From the NCBI RefSeq assembly GCF_002150035.1, contig NZ_NETS01000011.1, positions 310,001 to 374,000 on the forward strand: a stretch of DNA of 64,000 nt, read 5' to 3'. Both the position numbers and the translations under genes were made by a program. This document shows positions 45,609-55,384 of this stretch, piece by piece (the stretch's first letter is position 1; the number at the start of each line of letters is the position of its first letter). Origin of the DNA: Leptospira venezuelensis (GTDB lineage: Bacteria > Spirochaetota > Leptospiria > Leptospirales > Leptospiraceae). A model generated the notes under the pieces. It worked only from the letters and a program-made list of their open reading frames with translations, was not told where the DNA came from and searched no databases.

Positions 45609-48176
45609 TTATTTTACGGACACCGTACCGCCAGAATAATCTAGAACGATACTTTGCCCTTCTTTGAATTCACCCTTCAGTATGAAGTTACTGAGAGCGT
45701 TCCCAATTTCTCTTTGGACGAGTCTTTTCAAAGGCCTTGCTCCGTATTCAGGATCAAAACCTGCCTGCACTATATATTTTTTCAATGCAGGTGTGAAGCT
45801 AACTTTAAGCCCATTCTCTGCTGCTTTCTTAGCCATGATCTGCAATTGAAGTTCGGCAATCTTAGCGATCATCGCTTCATCCACAGATTTGAATAAAATC
45901 ACTTCATCCAATCGGTTTAAGAACTCAGGTTTGAAATGTTTTTTCAACCTTTGCTCCACCATTCTCTCTTTTTCCTCTTCCGAATACTCGCTGGAACCTA
46001 ATACATCCGAGCCTAGATTGGAAGTGAGAATGATGACTGTATTCTTAAAGTCAACACTCCTCCCCTTGGAATCTGTGAGCCTACCCTCATCCAAGATCTG
46101 CAAGAAGATATTAAATACTTCCGGATGAGCTTTCTCGACTTCATCGAATAGGAGAACCGAATAAGGTCTTCGCCTTACCGCTTCTGTCAATTGTCCACCT
46201 TCATCATGTCCAATATATCCAGGAGGAGCACCGATTAGTCTGGATACTGAATGAGCTTCCATATATTCACTCATATCGATGCGAAGCATTGCATTCACAT
46301 CATCGAATAAGAATTCGGATAATGCTTTAGCAGTCTCGGTTTTACCTACACCCGTAGGTCCCAAGAATAAGAATGTACCAATCGGACGATGCGGATCCGC
46401 AATCCCTGCCCTGGATCTTCGGATCGCTTCGGATAATAATTCCAAAGCATGGTCCTGACCGATTACCTTGATCTTAAGTGAATCCTCCATTTTGAGAAGT
46501 TTTGCCTTCTCACCTTGGAGCATTTTAGACACAGGGATTCCAGTCCAACGGGAGACTATGTTTGCAATATCTTCCTCATCTACTTCTTCTTTTAGAAGTC
46601 TTCCTGAGCCTGAGATTTTTTTAAGTTCCGCGTTTGCCTTTTCCATTTCTTTGGAAAGTTCTATTAGTTTTCCATAACGTATTTCCGCGACTCTATTGAT
46701 CTCTCCCCTTCTTTCTGCTTCTGCTTCCAGGACCTTGTATTTATCTGTTTCTTCTTTGATTTCCTTAATTTTGGAAATTTTTGATTTTTCCAGATCCCAG
46801 CGTGCTTTCAGATTTCTGAAAAGCTCTTCTTGTTCAGAAAGTTCTTTTGCAATATTCTCCACCCTCTGTTTAGAAGCAGGATCGGTTTCCCTTTTTAAAG
46901 CCTCTTTTTCGATCTTCAAAGATTGGATTTTTTTACTTAGCTTGTCCAATTCTTCCGGCATAGAATCCATTTCTATCCTCATTTTGGAACTTGCCTCGTC
47001 TATTAGATCCACTGCCTTATCAGGAAGGAAACGATCAGCTATATAACGATTCGATAAACTAGCCGCGGCCACGATCGCGGAATCTAATATTTTAATTCCG
47101 TGATGTAATTCGTATCTATCTTTTAAGCCACGAAGAATTGTAACCGTTTCTTCTACACTTGGTTCTTTTACATGGACTGGTTGAAACCTTCTCTCTAATG
47201 CAGCATCTTTTTCGATGTATTTTTGGTATTCCTTTAAGGTTGTAGCACCTATACAACGAAGTTCTCCCCTGGCAAGCATAGGTTTTAACATATTAGAAGC
47301 GTCCATTGCTCCTTCTTGCGCACCTGCACCCACGAGAGTATGGATCTCATCTATGAATAGTATTATATTTCCATCGCTATGTTTTACTTCATCCAGAGTG
47401 GCTTTGAGTCTTTCTTCGAATTCTCCCCGATACTTTGCACCGGCGATCATTGCTCCTAGATCCAAGGCATAGATAGTCTTTGTCTTAATTCCTTCTGGAA
47501 CTTCTCCTTGGATGATCTTACCTGCGAGTCCTTCTACAATGGCAGTTTTACCTACACCCGGTTCTCCAATTAAGACTGGATTATTCTTAGTCCTGCGAGA
47601 AAGTACTTGGATGGTCCTTCTGATCTCCTCATCCCTTCCAATGACAGGATCCAACTTTCCTAGCTTGGCCAACTCGTTTAAGTTTTTTGCATATTTTTTT
47701 AAGGCATCTGCCTTGTTTTCTGGAGTATCATCCATGATAGGTTGTCCTTTTCTAAGTTCTAATACTGCTTTTAATAATTTAGGATAATCTAGTCCTAATT
47801 GAATAAAGTCCTGGCGAAGTGAAGAAGTACCATTCTTCAAAAATGCCAAGAGAACATGGTCTGTAGAAAGATATTCATCTTTCAATTCCGCCCGTATCTT
47901 GTCAGAAGACTGCAAGAGTGAAACCGAGGCTCTGGAAAATCCTTTATCCTGCTGGCCTTCTACCCTTGGAAGTTTTGTGATCGATTCGTCCGTCTTGCGT
48001 AAGAACGCAGGCAAATTCAAACCCAGCTTCGAAAACAAAGGAGGGGCAAAGCCATCTCCTTGGCTCAAGATCTGAGCAATGATATGTTCTTCTTGTATTT
48101 CAGGGTTCTTATCATAAGAGCTTTGTGCGCCTGAAAGAGCCTCATTCAATTTTAATGTGATCTTATCTAGTTTCAT
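45609..48176 (-). CDS. clpB: ClpB protein-disaggregating chaperone
   Basis: The 855-residue Hsp100 chaperone has the N-terminal repeat domain (residues 1-145), NBD1 with Walker A GEPGVGKTAIVEG and Walker B (ILFIDEIHTL), a coiled-coil middle domain (about 400-520) that is absent in ClpA or ClpC, and NBD2 with Walker A GPTGVGKTETAKA and Walker B (VLLFDEVEKAHPEV). It rescues aggregated proteins with DnaK. It is transcribed alone. No CIRCE element is visible upstream, so HrcA control is not indicated. Confidence 0.97.
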   Translation of the reverse strand: MKLDKITLKLNEALSGAQSSYDKNPEIQEEHIIAQILSQGDGFAPPLFSKLGLNLPAFLRKTDESITKLPRVEGQQDKGFSRASVSLLQSSDKIRAELKDEYLSTDHVLLAFLKNGTSSLRQDFIQLGLDYPKLLKAVLELRKGQPIMDDTPENKADALKKYAKNLNELAKLGKLDPVIGRDEEIRRTIQVLSRRTKNNPVLIGEPGVGKTAIVEGLAGKIIQGEVPEGIKTKTIYALDLGAMIAGAKYRGEFEERLKATLDEVKHSDGNIILFIDEIHTLVGAGAQEGAMDASNMLKPMLARGELRCIGATTLKEYQKYIEKDAALERRFQPVHVKEPSVEETVTILRGLKDRYELHHGIKILDSAIVAAASLSNRYIADRFLPDKAVDLIDEASSKMRIEMDSMPEELDKLSKKIQSLKIEKEALKRETDPASKQRVENIAKELSEQEELFRNLKARWDLEKSKISKIKEIKEETDKYKVLEAEAERRGEINRVAEIRYGKLIELSKEMEKANAELKKISGSGRLLKEEVDEEDIANIVSRWTGIPVSKMLQGEKAKLLKMEDSLKIKVIGQDHALELLSEAIRRSRAGIADPHRPIGTFLFLGPTGVGKTETAKALSEFLFDDVNAMLRIDMSEYMEAHSVSRLIGAPPGYIGHDEGGQLTEAVRRRPYSVLLFDEVEKAHPEVFNIFLQILDEGRLTDSKGRSVDFKNTVIILTSNLGSDVLGSSEYSEEEKERMVEQRLKKHFKPEFLNRLDEVILFKSVDEAMIAKIAELQLQIMAKKAAENGLKVSFTPALKKYIVQAGFDPEYGARPLKRLVQREIGNALSNFILKGEFKEGQSIVLDYSGGTVSVK

Positions 48177-48360
48177 TTTTATCCGAATCCATTCTGTATT
48201 CGAGTTGGTACTTAGACTGGACCAGCAGTCAAATTTATAAATTTTTCTGCCAGAAAGTCAGAGATGATTTTTGTCCTATTATGTCCCGTTTTTTTCCATT
48301 TCTAAATCCGAATTCGTTTTGACAAGGGGGACACTTTTACTGGGATTATAGCCATTCCCC

Positions 48361-48385
48361 TTTCGGACAGGTATTAAGTCCGAAA
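48361..48385. promoter_or_regulatory. Inverted repeat before the symporter gene
   Basis: Perfect 8-bp arms TTTCGGAC (48361-48368) and GTCCGAAA (48378-48385) around 9 bases lie 25 bases before the symporter ATG. The TTCGGAC half also occurs in the 44819 inverted repeat. It could be an operator. TTGACA at 48320-48325 is a possible -35 box. Confidence 0.35.
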
Positions 48386-48410
48386 TCCCTAAAAGCCGGA
48401 ACAACCCTAG

Positions 48411-50219
48411 ATGACTAAAGAACCGCCCAAGGAAAGTTGGAAATCCCGTACTGGACTCATATTAACCGTTGCCTCAGGAGCGATCGGACTTGGAAATTTC
48501 CTCCGATTTCCGGGACAGGCAGTGCAGAATGGAGGAGGAGCATTCCTTCTCCCCTATATCATCAGCTTCATCCTCGTTGGAATTCCAGTCTGTATCACCG
48601 AATGGGTGATGGGAAGAATGGGGGGTGAACAAGGCCATAGTTTTCCGAATCTATTCCGTGCCTACCTTTCCGGTGTTCCTCTTAGACTGCTTGGAGCGAT
48701 AGGTGTTACAATTCCTTTATTGATATATGTCTATTACGTTTTTGTGGAAGCATGGTGTCTCGCTTATGCTTTCGATTTCATAACAGGTGGTATCAGTTTA
48801 AATTCAGGGAACGGAGACCTAAATTCTCTTATACAAAATTCTTCTAACCATTTCCATACATTGGTAGGCGCAAATGAAAATGGAAGTGCGGTCCAAGGTA
48901 AAATTTTTTACGCCACACTCGCCTGTTTTCTAATGAACTTTATTTTAGTTTATAGAGGGATTGCAAAAGGTCTGGAAGTATTCGCAAAGATTGCAGTTCC
49001 TTCTATGCTAATTTGTTCAGTGATAGTTCTTGTTCGAGTATTAACCTTAGATAATATAGAGTTAGGACTTGCTCAGATGTGGAATCCGAACTGGGCAGCA
49101 CTAGGAGAAGCAAAAGTTTGGATCTCTGCGGCGGGCCAAATCTTCTTTACATTGTCTGCAGGTTTCGGGATTGCTCTGGTATTCTCTAGTTACTTAAAAA
49201 AGGAAAATGATGTAATCTTATCTTCCGTTTCCGCAGCTTCTTTAAATGAATTTGTGGAAGTTGCATTCGGCGGGATGATCACTATTCCAGTTGCCTTTTT
49301 GTTCTTAGGAGTGTCCGCTACTTCTTTCGGGACTTTCGGAATGGGATTTATCGCGTTACCTTCCGTCTTTGCCTTGATGCCCGGAGGCTCATTCTTTGGA
49401 GCAATCTGGTATTTTGTTCTATTCTTAGCCGCACTTACCTCTTCTGTAACAATGCTCCAACCAGTGATCGTATTTTTGGAAGAAGCGTTTCATCTCAGAC
49501 GACGAACTTCCAGTTTTATACTTTTCCTTTTTACATTCGGACTTTCTTTTCCAATCTTATATTTTAACAAAAACTTTAATGCATTAGACCAAGCGGACTT
49601 TTGGGTAGGAACAGTTCTTATCTATATCTTGGCAACATTGCAAATCGTAATTTTTGGTTGGGTAATTGGAGCTAAAAAAGGTTTGGAAGAAGGTCATAAG
49701 GGCGCACATGCTCAGCTTCCTAAGTTTTTCTGGTGGGTGATCCAATATATTACGCCAGCATTTTTGCTGATCGTATTTGGAATGTTCCTATACCAAAACC
49801 TTGGATCTTATATCAATAAGATGGACGTAGACTGGATGATAGCTAATGCTTCTGCAGGAACGGATCCGCAAGAAGCAAAATTCCAAGCATTGATCTCTCG
49901 TTACGTATTTCTTGCAATTATCGCAGTATTCGGACTAGTCTATCTACTTGTGCACCTCAGTTTGAAAGGTAAGGAAGAATCTCAGGATAAATCCACAAAC
50001 AAAGTGCTACCAATCTTTCTGGGAAGTTTTATACTGATCCTGGCGTTCTTTATGAATATCTTCCCATACAAAGAAACTAATTCCATCAAGAAGGCATTCG
50101 GCTCAGTATCTCCTGACTTAACTTTGGATGGAGCGCTAATCATGTGGGTTTCTTTAGGTTTAGTGACCCTTCTATCCTTATATTGTGTGATCAAACTTTT
50201 CCGAACCAGGGAAGCGTGA
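48411..50219 (+). CDS. Sodium:neurotransmitter symporter family transporter
   Basis: The 602-residue protein has about twelve membrane segments and starts with the family signature KSRTGLILTVASGAIGLGNFLRFP, followed by NGGGAFLLPYII. Later helices include the sodium-site region FFTLSAGFGIALVFSSYLKKEND. NSS proteins in bacteria import amino acids with sodium (compare LeuT, TnaT); the substrate here is unknown. Its stop overlaps the DinG-like GTG start. Confidence 0.93.
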   Translation: MTKEPPKESWKSRTGLILTVASGAIGLGNFLRFPGQAVQNGGGAFLLPYIISFILVGIPVCITEWVMGRMGGEQGHSFPNLFRAYLSGVPLRLLGAIGVTIPLLIYVYYVFVEAWCLAYAFDFITGGISLNSGNGDLNSLIQNSSNHFHTLVGANENGSAVQGKIFYATLACFLMNFILVYRGIAKGLEVFAKIAVPSMLICSVIVLVRVLTLDNIELGLAQMWNPNWAALGEAKVWISAAGQIFFTLSAGFGIALVFSSYLKKENDVILSSVSAASLNEFVEVAFGGMITIPVAFLFLGVSATSFGTFGMGFIALPSVFALMPGGSFFGAIWYFVLFLAALTSSVTMLQPVIVFLEEAFHLRRRTSSFILFLFTFGLSFPILYFNKNFNALDQADFWVGTVLIYILATLQIVIFGWVIGAKKGLEEGHKGAHAQLPKFFWWVIQYITPAFLLIVFGMFLYQNLGSYINKMDVDWMIANASAGTDPQEAKFQALISRYVFLAIIAVFGLVYLLVHLSLKGKEESQDKSTNKVLPIFLGSFILILAFFMNIFPYKETNSIKKAFGSVSPDLTLDGALIMWVSLGLVTLLSLYCVIKLFRTREA

Positions 50220-52222
50220 TTGACTTGAGTAGAGTAGAAGAACAATTCAAAAAACTTTCCAAACTCTGGCCTGATTTCGAATCCAGATCGGGTCAGATCC
50301 AAATGGCGAATAGTGTAGAACAAGCATTTGCAAGTTCTGAACATTTAATCGTGGAAGCTGGAACTGGTGTTGGAAAATCCTTAGCCTATCTTATCCCTGC
50401 GGCGATCAGTGCTTTGGAAGATGAGGAAATCGTTGTCATCTCTACTGAAACAAAGGCGCTGCAGGACCAGCTTATCCGAAAAGATATCCCTTTAGTCTCT
50501 CAGATCTTAGGCCAAGAAGTGAAGGCCGAAATTGCAATGGGAGCTTCTAATTACGTTTGCAAAAGAAAATTAGGAAATGTTTTAACCCAAGGGACCTTTG
50601 GCCCAGAGATGATGGAACATTTGAATTCTTTTAAGGATTGGGTTTCCAATTCGGAATCAGGAAGAAGGCAAGAATACGATGGCTATGCTTCTCCAGATTT
50701 TTGGTCCAAAGTTACAAGAGAAGCAGATTCTTGTTTAGGAAGAAGTTGTCCTAACTTTTCCCATTCTTTTTATTTTTTAGAAAGAGCGAAATGGCAAAAG
50801 TCCAATCTTCTGATTGTAAATCATTCCCTACTCGCTGCACATATAGCATCCGATTTTAATATTCTTCCAGACTTCAAAAAGATCGTAGTGGATGAGGCCC
50901 ATAATTTCCCTGAAGTTTTAGGAAATGCATTTAGAATTGAGTTATCATCTTTAGAGATCCAAAAACTTTTACAAGGCGTTTGGAATTCCCAGAAAAAATC
51001 TGGTTTGGGAGCAAGGCTCAATTCTCCTAAGATCAATGATCTTACAAATCTTGCGGGTGAAAAACTATTCCTTTGTTTCAATAAGGTAGTTGGAGAACTT
51101 CCTCTCAATTTCTATGGTTCTCAAAGAATTCGAAGACCATTAAAAATGGACGGAGGAGAATTAGAAGCAGCATTAGATTCTTTGCAAGAAGCGCTTCTGA
51201 TAGAACTAAAAAAATATTCTAAAGATAGTGATGAGTTAGAAGAAAAAGAGATCGCACTCGAGATCGAAATGTCTTCCGGACGTATCGGACAAATCGCAGA
51301 AGGTTTACATCTTTTCCGTACAATGGATGAGGGAGAAAGGGTGTATTGGGCAGATCCGCCTAATACGAAAACGAAGGAGATGTTCCCAAAACTTCTGACC
51401 CAACCCTTAAAGTCTGAAATAATTCTCAGAGAAGTTTTAGAGCCCAGAACCGAAAGTATGGTATTTACTTCCGCTACACTTTCTACCAATAAGGGTGACC
51501 TGAATTATTTTGCGGACCGGATCGGAAGATTACCTTCTCGCTCTAAGATTGTAGCTTCTCCTTTTCCTTATGAGAAGAATGCACTTTTATTTTTGCCTAA
51601 GGATATAAAAGACGCAACAGAATCTGCAGAAAGAAATGCTGCGGATCTTTCCCGTTATATTTTAAAACTCATTGAGCTCACAAAAGGTGGAGCATTTGTT
51701 CTATTTACTTCAAACAAATCGTTAAATGAAATTATAGAAACAATCCGGCCTCTTACTGATCTACCCGTGATTTCACAATTGGAAATGGGACCGGAAGCAG
51801 CAAAGAATCGCTTCTTAGCAGAAAAGAACGCAGTTCTTTTTGGTGTATCATCTTTCTGGCAAGGTGTTGATATTAGAGGTGATAAACTCAGGTCAGTGAT
51901 ATTGACTAAACTTCCGTTCCAACCACCGAACGATCCGGTTTTAGAAGCAAGAAGTGAGAAATTAAAGGAGAAAGGTGGAAATCCTTTCAAAGATCTACAA
52001 CTTCCCTATGCAACTACAGTTCTAAAACAAGGTTTTGGAAGATTAATCCGTTCAGAAAGAGATACCGGGATTGTAAGTTTATTGGATTCTCGAATTTGGA
52101 CCAAGTCGTATGGTACAGATTTGATCAATTCTCTTCCTCCCGCAAAACGGGTCACCGAATGGAACCAACTAAAATTAGAATATTCTAAACTTCCCAATTA
52201 TTCTTCCGGAGAAGCAGTATGA
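50216..52222 (+). CDS. dinG: DinG/XPD-like DNA helicase with a missing Fe-S cysteine
   Basis: The 668-residue superfamily 2 helicase has Walker A VEAGTGVGKS (residues 46-55), DEAH box (VVDEAHNF) and later motifs (FTSATLSTNKGD, SSFWQGVDIRG, QGFGRLIRS). Three of the four cysteines of the XPD-type [4Fe-4S] cluster are visible: C115 (NYVCKRK), C173 and C178 (CLGRSC). The fourth, expected six residues after C178, is Ser184 (PNFSHSFYF). The GTG at 50216 overlaps the symporter stop and follows AGGGAAGC. DinG-type helicases act on replication-blocking structures; the gene name is given by similarity. Confidence 0.86.
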   Translation: MIDLSRVEEQFKKLSKLWPDFESRSGQIQMANSVEQAFASSEHLIVEAGTGVGKSLAYLIPAAISALEDEEIVVISTETKALQDQLIRKDIPLVSQILGQEVKAEIAMGASNYVCKRKLGNVLTQGTFGPEMMEHLNSFKDWVSNSESGRRQEYDGYASPDFWSKVTREADSCLGRSCPNFSHSFYFLERAKWQKSNLLIVNHSLLAAHIASDFNILPDFKKIVVDEAHNFPEVLGNAFRIELSSLEIQKLLQGVWNSQKKSGLGARLNSPKINDLTNLAGEKLFLCFNKVVGELPLNFYGSQRIRRPLKMDGGELEAALDSLQEALLIELKKYSKDSDELEEKEIALEIEMSSGRIGQIAEGLHLFRTMDEGERVYWADPPNTKTKEMFPKLLTQPLKSEIILREVLEPRTESMVFTSATLSTNKGDLNYFADRIGRLPSRSKIVASPFPYEKNALLFLPKDIKDATESAERNAADLSRYILKLIELTKGGAFVLFTSNKSLNEIIETIRPLTDLPVISQLEMGPEAAKNRFLAEKNAVLFGVSSFWQGVDIRGDKLRSVILTKLPFQPPNDPVLEARSEKLKEKGGNPFKDLQLPYATTVLKQGFGRLIRSERDTGIVSLLDSRIWTKSYGTDLINSLPPAKRVTEWNQLKLEYSKLPNYSSGEAV

Positions 52223-53082
52223 AACTTAAAAGCCTGGCATTCTTTTTGATCTCTGGAATTTCACTTTTTGCCTGGGAGTCCAAAGATAAAACAGAAACAA
52301 TCGTAAACTGGAGAACCGGAGAGATCAGCAAAACTGTAGAAGTAAAGCTCCCTAAGATTACATTTCATCCGGATGATCCGGATTATAATAAAATCGGAAC
52401 TGCCAAAAATATCACAGAAGCTAGGAACATCGCAAAAGAGACCGCAAAAGAGGAAATTAAGAAATACTTATATAGAAGTATGGAAAATTTGAAATTGGAT
52501 TCCAACCTTCTTCTTCGCGAAAAAATAGCGCAGGATGAATCCTTTCGAGAAATTTTTCAAGAGATCTATGAAAAGGAACCCATCGAGATCCATAATCAGT
52601 TCAAAGGGAATCATCTAATCGCTACCGGTACTATTTCTTTAAAAGGAAAAAAGGGAATTTTATCTCATATCACTCTACCCTATTCTTCTGAAAATTTTCC
52701 AGAAGCTCATCCAATCCATAATCCAGCGGATTCTTATACAGGGCTTATAGTAGATGCAAGACATTTAGAAGTTGTGCCTGCTTTATTTTCAGAGATCAGG
52801 GATGAAGATGGTGTTGGGATCTATTCTCCACTATTCGTTAAAAAAAGTTCGATAGTGAATTACGGATATATTAGGTATTTTTCGAAAGTGCAGGACGCAA
52901 TGAAGGAAGATATCGCCGGCTATAAACCACTTTTGACTACTGCGTTAGGCGTCTCAGGTAAGTTGGGAGCTGATCTTGTGATCTCCAACGAAGATGCGGA
53001 GAAAATCTTGGCCTCCCCTAAATCCAGGGAGGCTCTTTTGAAAGGTAGAGTTATCGTGATTCTAGGGAAACCAGAGAAGTAA
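52219..53082 (+). CDS. Secreted protein, LPP20/FlgT-like layout
   Basis: The 287-residue protein has a signal sequence (MKLKSLAFFLISGISLFAWES) and begins after its tail with NITEARNIAKETAKEEIKKYLY, a helix typical of LPP20-like modules, followed by YTGLIVDARHLEVVPALFSEI and DEDGVGIYS, which resemble the domain found in related secreted proteins. The link to flagellar or lipoprotein functions is weak. It overlaps dinG in ATGA, so it is read in the same operon. Confidence 0.68.
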   Translation: MKLKSLAFFLISGISLFAWESKDKTETIVNWRTGEISKTVEVKLPKITFHPDDPDYNKIGTAKNITEARNIAKETAKEEIKKYLYRSMENLKLDSNLLLREKIAQDESFREIFQEIYEKEPIEIHNQFKGNHLIATGTISLKGKKGILSHITLPYSSENFPEAHPIHNPADSYTGLIVDARHLEVVPALFSEIRDEDGVGIYSPLFVKKSSIVNYGYIRYFSKVQDAMKEDIAGYKPLLTTALGVSGKLGADLVISNEDAEKILASPKSREALLKGRVIVILGKPEK

Positions 53083-53845
53083 AAACTTCTTCCGCTTTCT
53101 TATAAGACTCTGAGAATAAATATGCATATCCCAGGTCTAAAAGTTCCGTTCTAGAAAGTTCTTTTTTTCTAGCTTCGTATTTAGGAATATTTTTGATCCT
53201 ATCAGAATACTCTGTTACCTTATCTTCATAAGAAGGGATCTCGCCTGCACCTGGAAGTTTTTCCAGGATATTACAAGCTTCTTCAAATCTTCCGATATGA
53301 ACAAAACATAATCCTAATGAAGCCAGAACATCTCTGTCTTCTTTTAGGCTTTCAGAATTTTCTTTGAATACTTTAAGAGCTTCTTCGAATCTTCTTAAAT
53401 GATAAAGGGAGAAGAATTCCAGTTTTGAAAAATAGCCGTCGGTCCAATAAGCCTTATATCTTTGGATTAGATCCGCACATGCTTTATGAGCCCCTACTTC
53501 TCCACAAGCTTTGATCCCTGTGGTTAAAATGGAATATGATACTGGGCTGGAAGATGCCTTGAAGTATTCGTGAAATAATACTGCGGCCTCTTTCGAGTTT
53601 CCTTTTGCTCTATGAAGATACGCACCAAGCAAAGGGGTAAGTACCGTTTTTCCTTCTAAAGGAAAATTATTGGCAGTATTCGTTTCCGTTTCGAATTCGC
53701 AAACAGCTCTTAAATGATTTAAGAACACGTTTTTCGGATTCTTCTCCGCTAGTTTGGATACTTCCTCGTATGCTCCCGTTTCAAAGAGTTCCCAAGCGGA
53801 CTCTTCTAAGGAAAGCTGTGTGGAAAGGGCGGAACTTTTAGCCAT
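53051..53845 (-). CDS. Tetratricopeptide repeat protein
   Basis: The 264-residue protein has several TPR-like helix pairs (WELFETGAYEEVSKLAEKNP, GKTVLTPLLGAYLHRAKGNSKEAAVLF, GLCFVHIGRFEEACNILEKLP, GYAYLFSESYKKAEEVFTSL). It has no signal and is likely cytoplasmic. Its last 32 bases overlap the convergent secreted-protein gene. Its ribosome site lies in a hairpin arm. Confidence 0.78.
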   Translation of the reverse strand: MAKSSALSTQLSLEESAWELFETGAYEEVSKLAEKNPKNVFLNHLRAVCEFETETNTANNFPLEGKTVLTPLLGAYLHRAKGNSKEAAVLFHEYFKASSSPVSYSILTTGIKACGEVGAHKACADLIQRYKAYWTDGYFSKLEFFSLYHLRRFEEALKVFKENSESLKEDRDVLASLGLCFVHIGRFEEACNILEKLPGAGEIPSYEDKVTEYSDRIKNIPKYEARKKELSRTELLDLGYAYLFSESYKKAEEVFTSLVSLESR

Positions 53846-53846
53846 A

Positions 53847-53869
53847 CGATACCTCTATTTTTGGTATCG
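53847..53869 (-). promoter_or_regulatory. Hairpin covering the TPR gene ribosome site
   Basis: On the transcript CGAUACC and GGUAUCG (53863-53869 with 53847-53853) form a perfect 7-bp stem with a 9-base loop. The AGAGG that could serve as ribosome site lies at the loop end and in the stem, 1-2 codons before the ATG, and would be hidden when the hairpin forms. Confidence 0.45.
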
Positions 53870-53900
53870 GTTGCTCTGGCTTTTTTTCTAGACTTTTTTT

Positions 53901-53990
53901 CTCACGCAGAGGCACAGAGACGCTGAGAGTTTTTAAATAGTACTAAAGGAATAAAAGTCCTTTCTTTGCGCCTTCGCGGCTCTGCGTGAG
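53901..53990. repeat. Imperfect inverted repeat element between TPR gene and asnS
   Basis: CTCACGCAGA (53901-53910) and TCTGCGTGAG (53981-53990) are exact complements and the arms can be extended to about 25 bases with mismatches. An inner AAAGGA/TCCTTT pair lies in the middle. CTCACGCAGAG-type words of this sort occur between genes in many unrelated bacteria; I infer that this is a REP-like element. Confidence 0.55.
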
Positions 53991-53996
53991 ATCGTT

Positions 53997-55304
53997 TTAA
54001 GGATACAATCTTTCCATCATACGAGGATAAGGTATACATTCTCGAACATGTTGCAGTCCGCAGATCCAGGCAATCAGCCTTTCTGTTCCAAGGCCAAAAC
54101 CCGAATGCGGAACAGAGCCGTATTTTCTAAGCTCTAAATACCATTCATAGGATTCTACAGGCAGGTTTTCTTCTTCTAGCCTTTTAGTGATATTTTCGTA
54201 ACTTTCTTCTCTTTCTGAACCACCGATGATCTCCCCCACTCCGTCTGGAGCAATCAGATCCGCGTTAAGCACTGTTCTTGGATCCTCGGGATTGACCTTC
54301 ATATAGAAAGCTTTTGCTTCTCTCGGATATTTTTGGATAAAAACAGGTCCGCCGAATTTTTGGCAAAGCATCTGTTCTCTTTCCGAATTGATATCATCTC
54401 CCCAGGTTATATCTTCCCCTTGGGATTGGAGGTATTCCAAAGCTTCTTTATAATCTATAAGCGCAAACGGTTTGGAGATATAATCCATTAGAGGTGTCGG
54501 ATCTCTTTCTAAAACTTTTAGTTCAGGCAGACAGGAAGAAACAGTTTCTTTGATCACTGTTTTTACAAAATCTTCCTGTAATTTTAGATTTTCTGCATGT
54601 GATAAAAATGCGGTTTCTGCTTCTACCATCCAAAATTCGGTGAGGTGTCTTCTGGTTTTACTCTTCTCTGCTCTGAAGGTCGGACCGTAACAATACACTT
54701 TATTATGAGCAAATATCGCAGTTTCCAAATACAACTGTCCTGTTTGGGCAAGGTAGGCATTTCCAAGGTCGAAGTATTCTGTAGAGAATAATGTTCCCGC
54801 AGATTCCCCGATGGAACCTGTTAGAATGGGAGTATCGATCAGAGTAAATTGATTATTATGGAAATATTTTCGGATCTGGTAAGAAAGTTCACTTCTTACC
54901 TTTATAATTGCAAGCTGCTTACTGGAACGTAACCATAAATGTCTTTGGGAAAGTAAAAAGTCTATTCCGTGTTCTTTCGGAGTGATCGGATAATTTTCGG
55001 ATTCTCCTACCTTCTTGAGAGAAGAAAGCACAAGTTCAAATCCTATCGGAGACTTTTCATTCTCTACTAATTTTCCAGTAACCTCTACAGAAGTTTCCTG
55101 TTTTAGGTGTTTGATCTCTGAGAATAGGTCTTCGCCCAAAATTTCCTTTTCAGCGAGCACCTGTAGGATCTTTCCTGAATTTCTCAGACTTAAAAATTGT
55201 CTGGCGTTAGATCCTCTCAAACCGTGGACCCAGCCTTGGATACGTACGGTCTGGTTTACATATTCCGGCAAACGATTTAGATCAATGGTGGAAACTTCGG
55301 ACAT
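53997..55304 (-). CDS. asnS: Asparaginyl-tRNA synthetase
   Basis: The 435-residue class IIb enzyme has the OB-fold anticodon domain (TVRIQGWVHGLRGSNARQFLSLRNSGKILQVL), motif 2 (FRAEKSKTRRHLTEFWMVEAETAF) and motif 3 (GFGLGTERLIAWI). The FWMVEAETAF pattern and the gaps favour asparaginyl over aspartyl synthetase. With AsnRS present, direct charging of Asn-tRNA is available in this organism. A start at 55304 fits the family length. Confidence 0.94.
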   Translation of the reverse strand: MSEVSTIDLNRLPEYVNQTVRIQGWVHGLRGSNARQFLSLRNSGKILQVLAEKEILGEDLFSEIKHLKQETSVEVTGKLVENEKSPIGFELVLSSLKKVGESENYPITPKEHGIDFLLSQRHLWLRSSKQLAIIKVRSELSYQIRKYFHNNQFTLIDTPILTGSIGESAGTLFSTEYFDLGNAYLAQTGQLYLETAIFAHNKVYCYGPTFRAEKSKTRRHLTEFWMVEAETAFLSHAENLKLQEDFVKTVIKETVSSCLPELKVLERDPTPLMDYISKPFALIDYKEALEYLQSQGEDITWGDDINSEREQMLCQKFGGPVFIQKYPREAKAFYMKVNPEDPRTVLNADLIAPDGVGEIIGGSEREESYENITKRLEEENLPVESYEWYLELRKYGSVPHSGFGLGTERLIAWICGLQHVRECIPYPRMMERLYP

Positions 55305-55384
55305 GATCCTATTTTAAGCATTCTACCCGACTGAAAAGGATTATTTTCGGATGACATTGGGACCGGAAGCTAAATCCTGAACCC

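Noticed and set aside
45654..47787. Several open frames opposite clpB
   Set aside because: They follow from the codon use of clpB and have no ribosome sites.
48177..48410. Possible CIRCE element before clpB
   Set aside because: No TTAGCACTC-N9-GAGTGCTAA is present.
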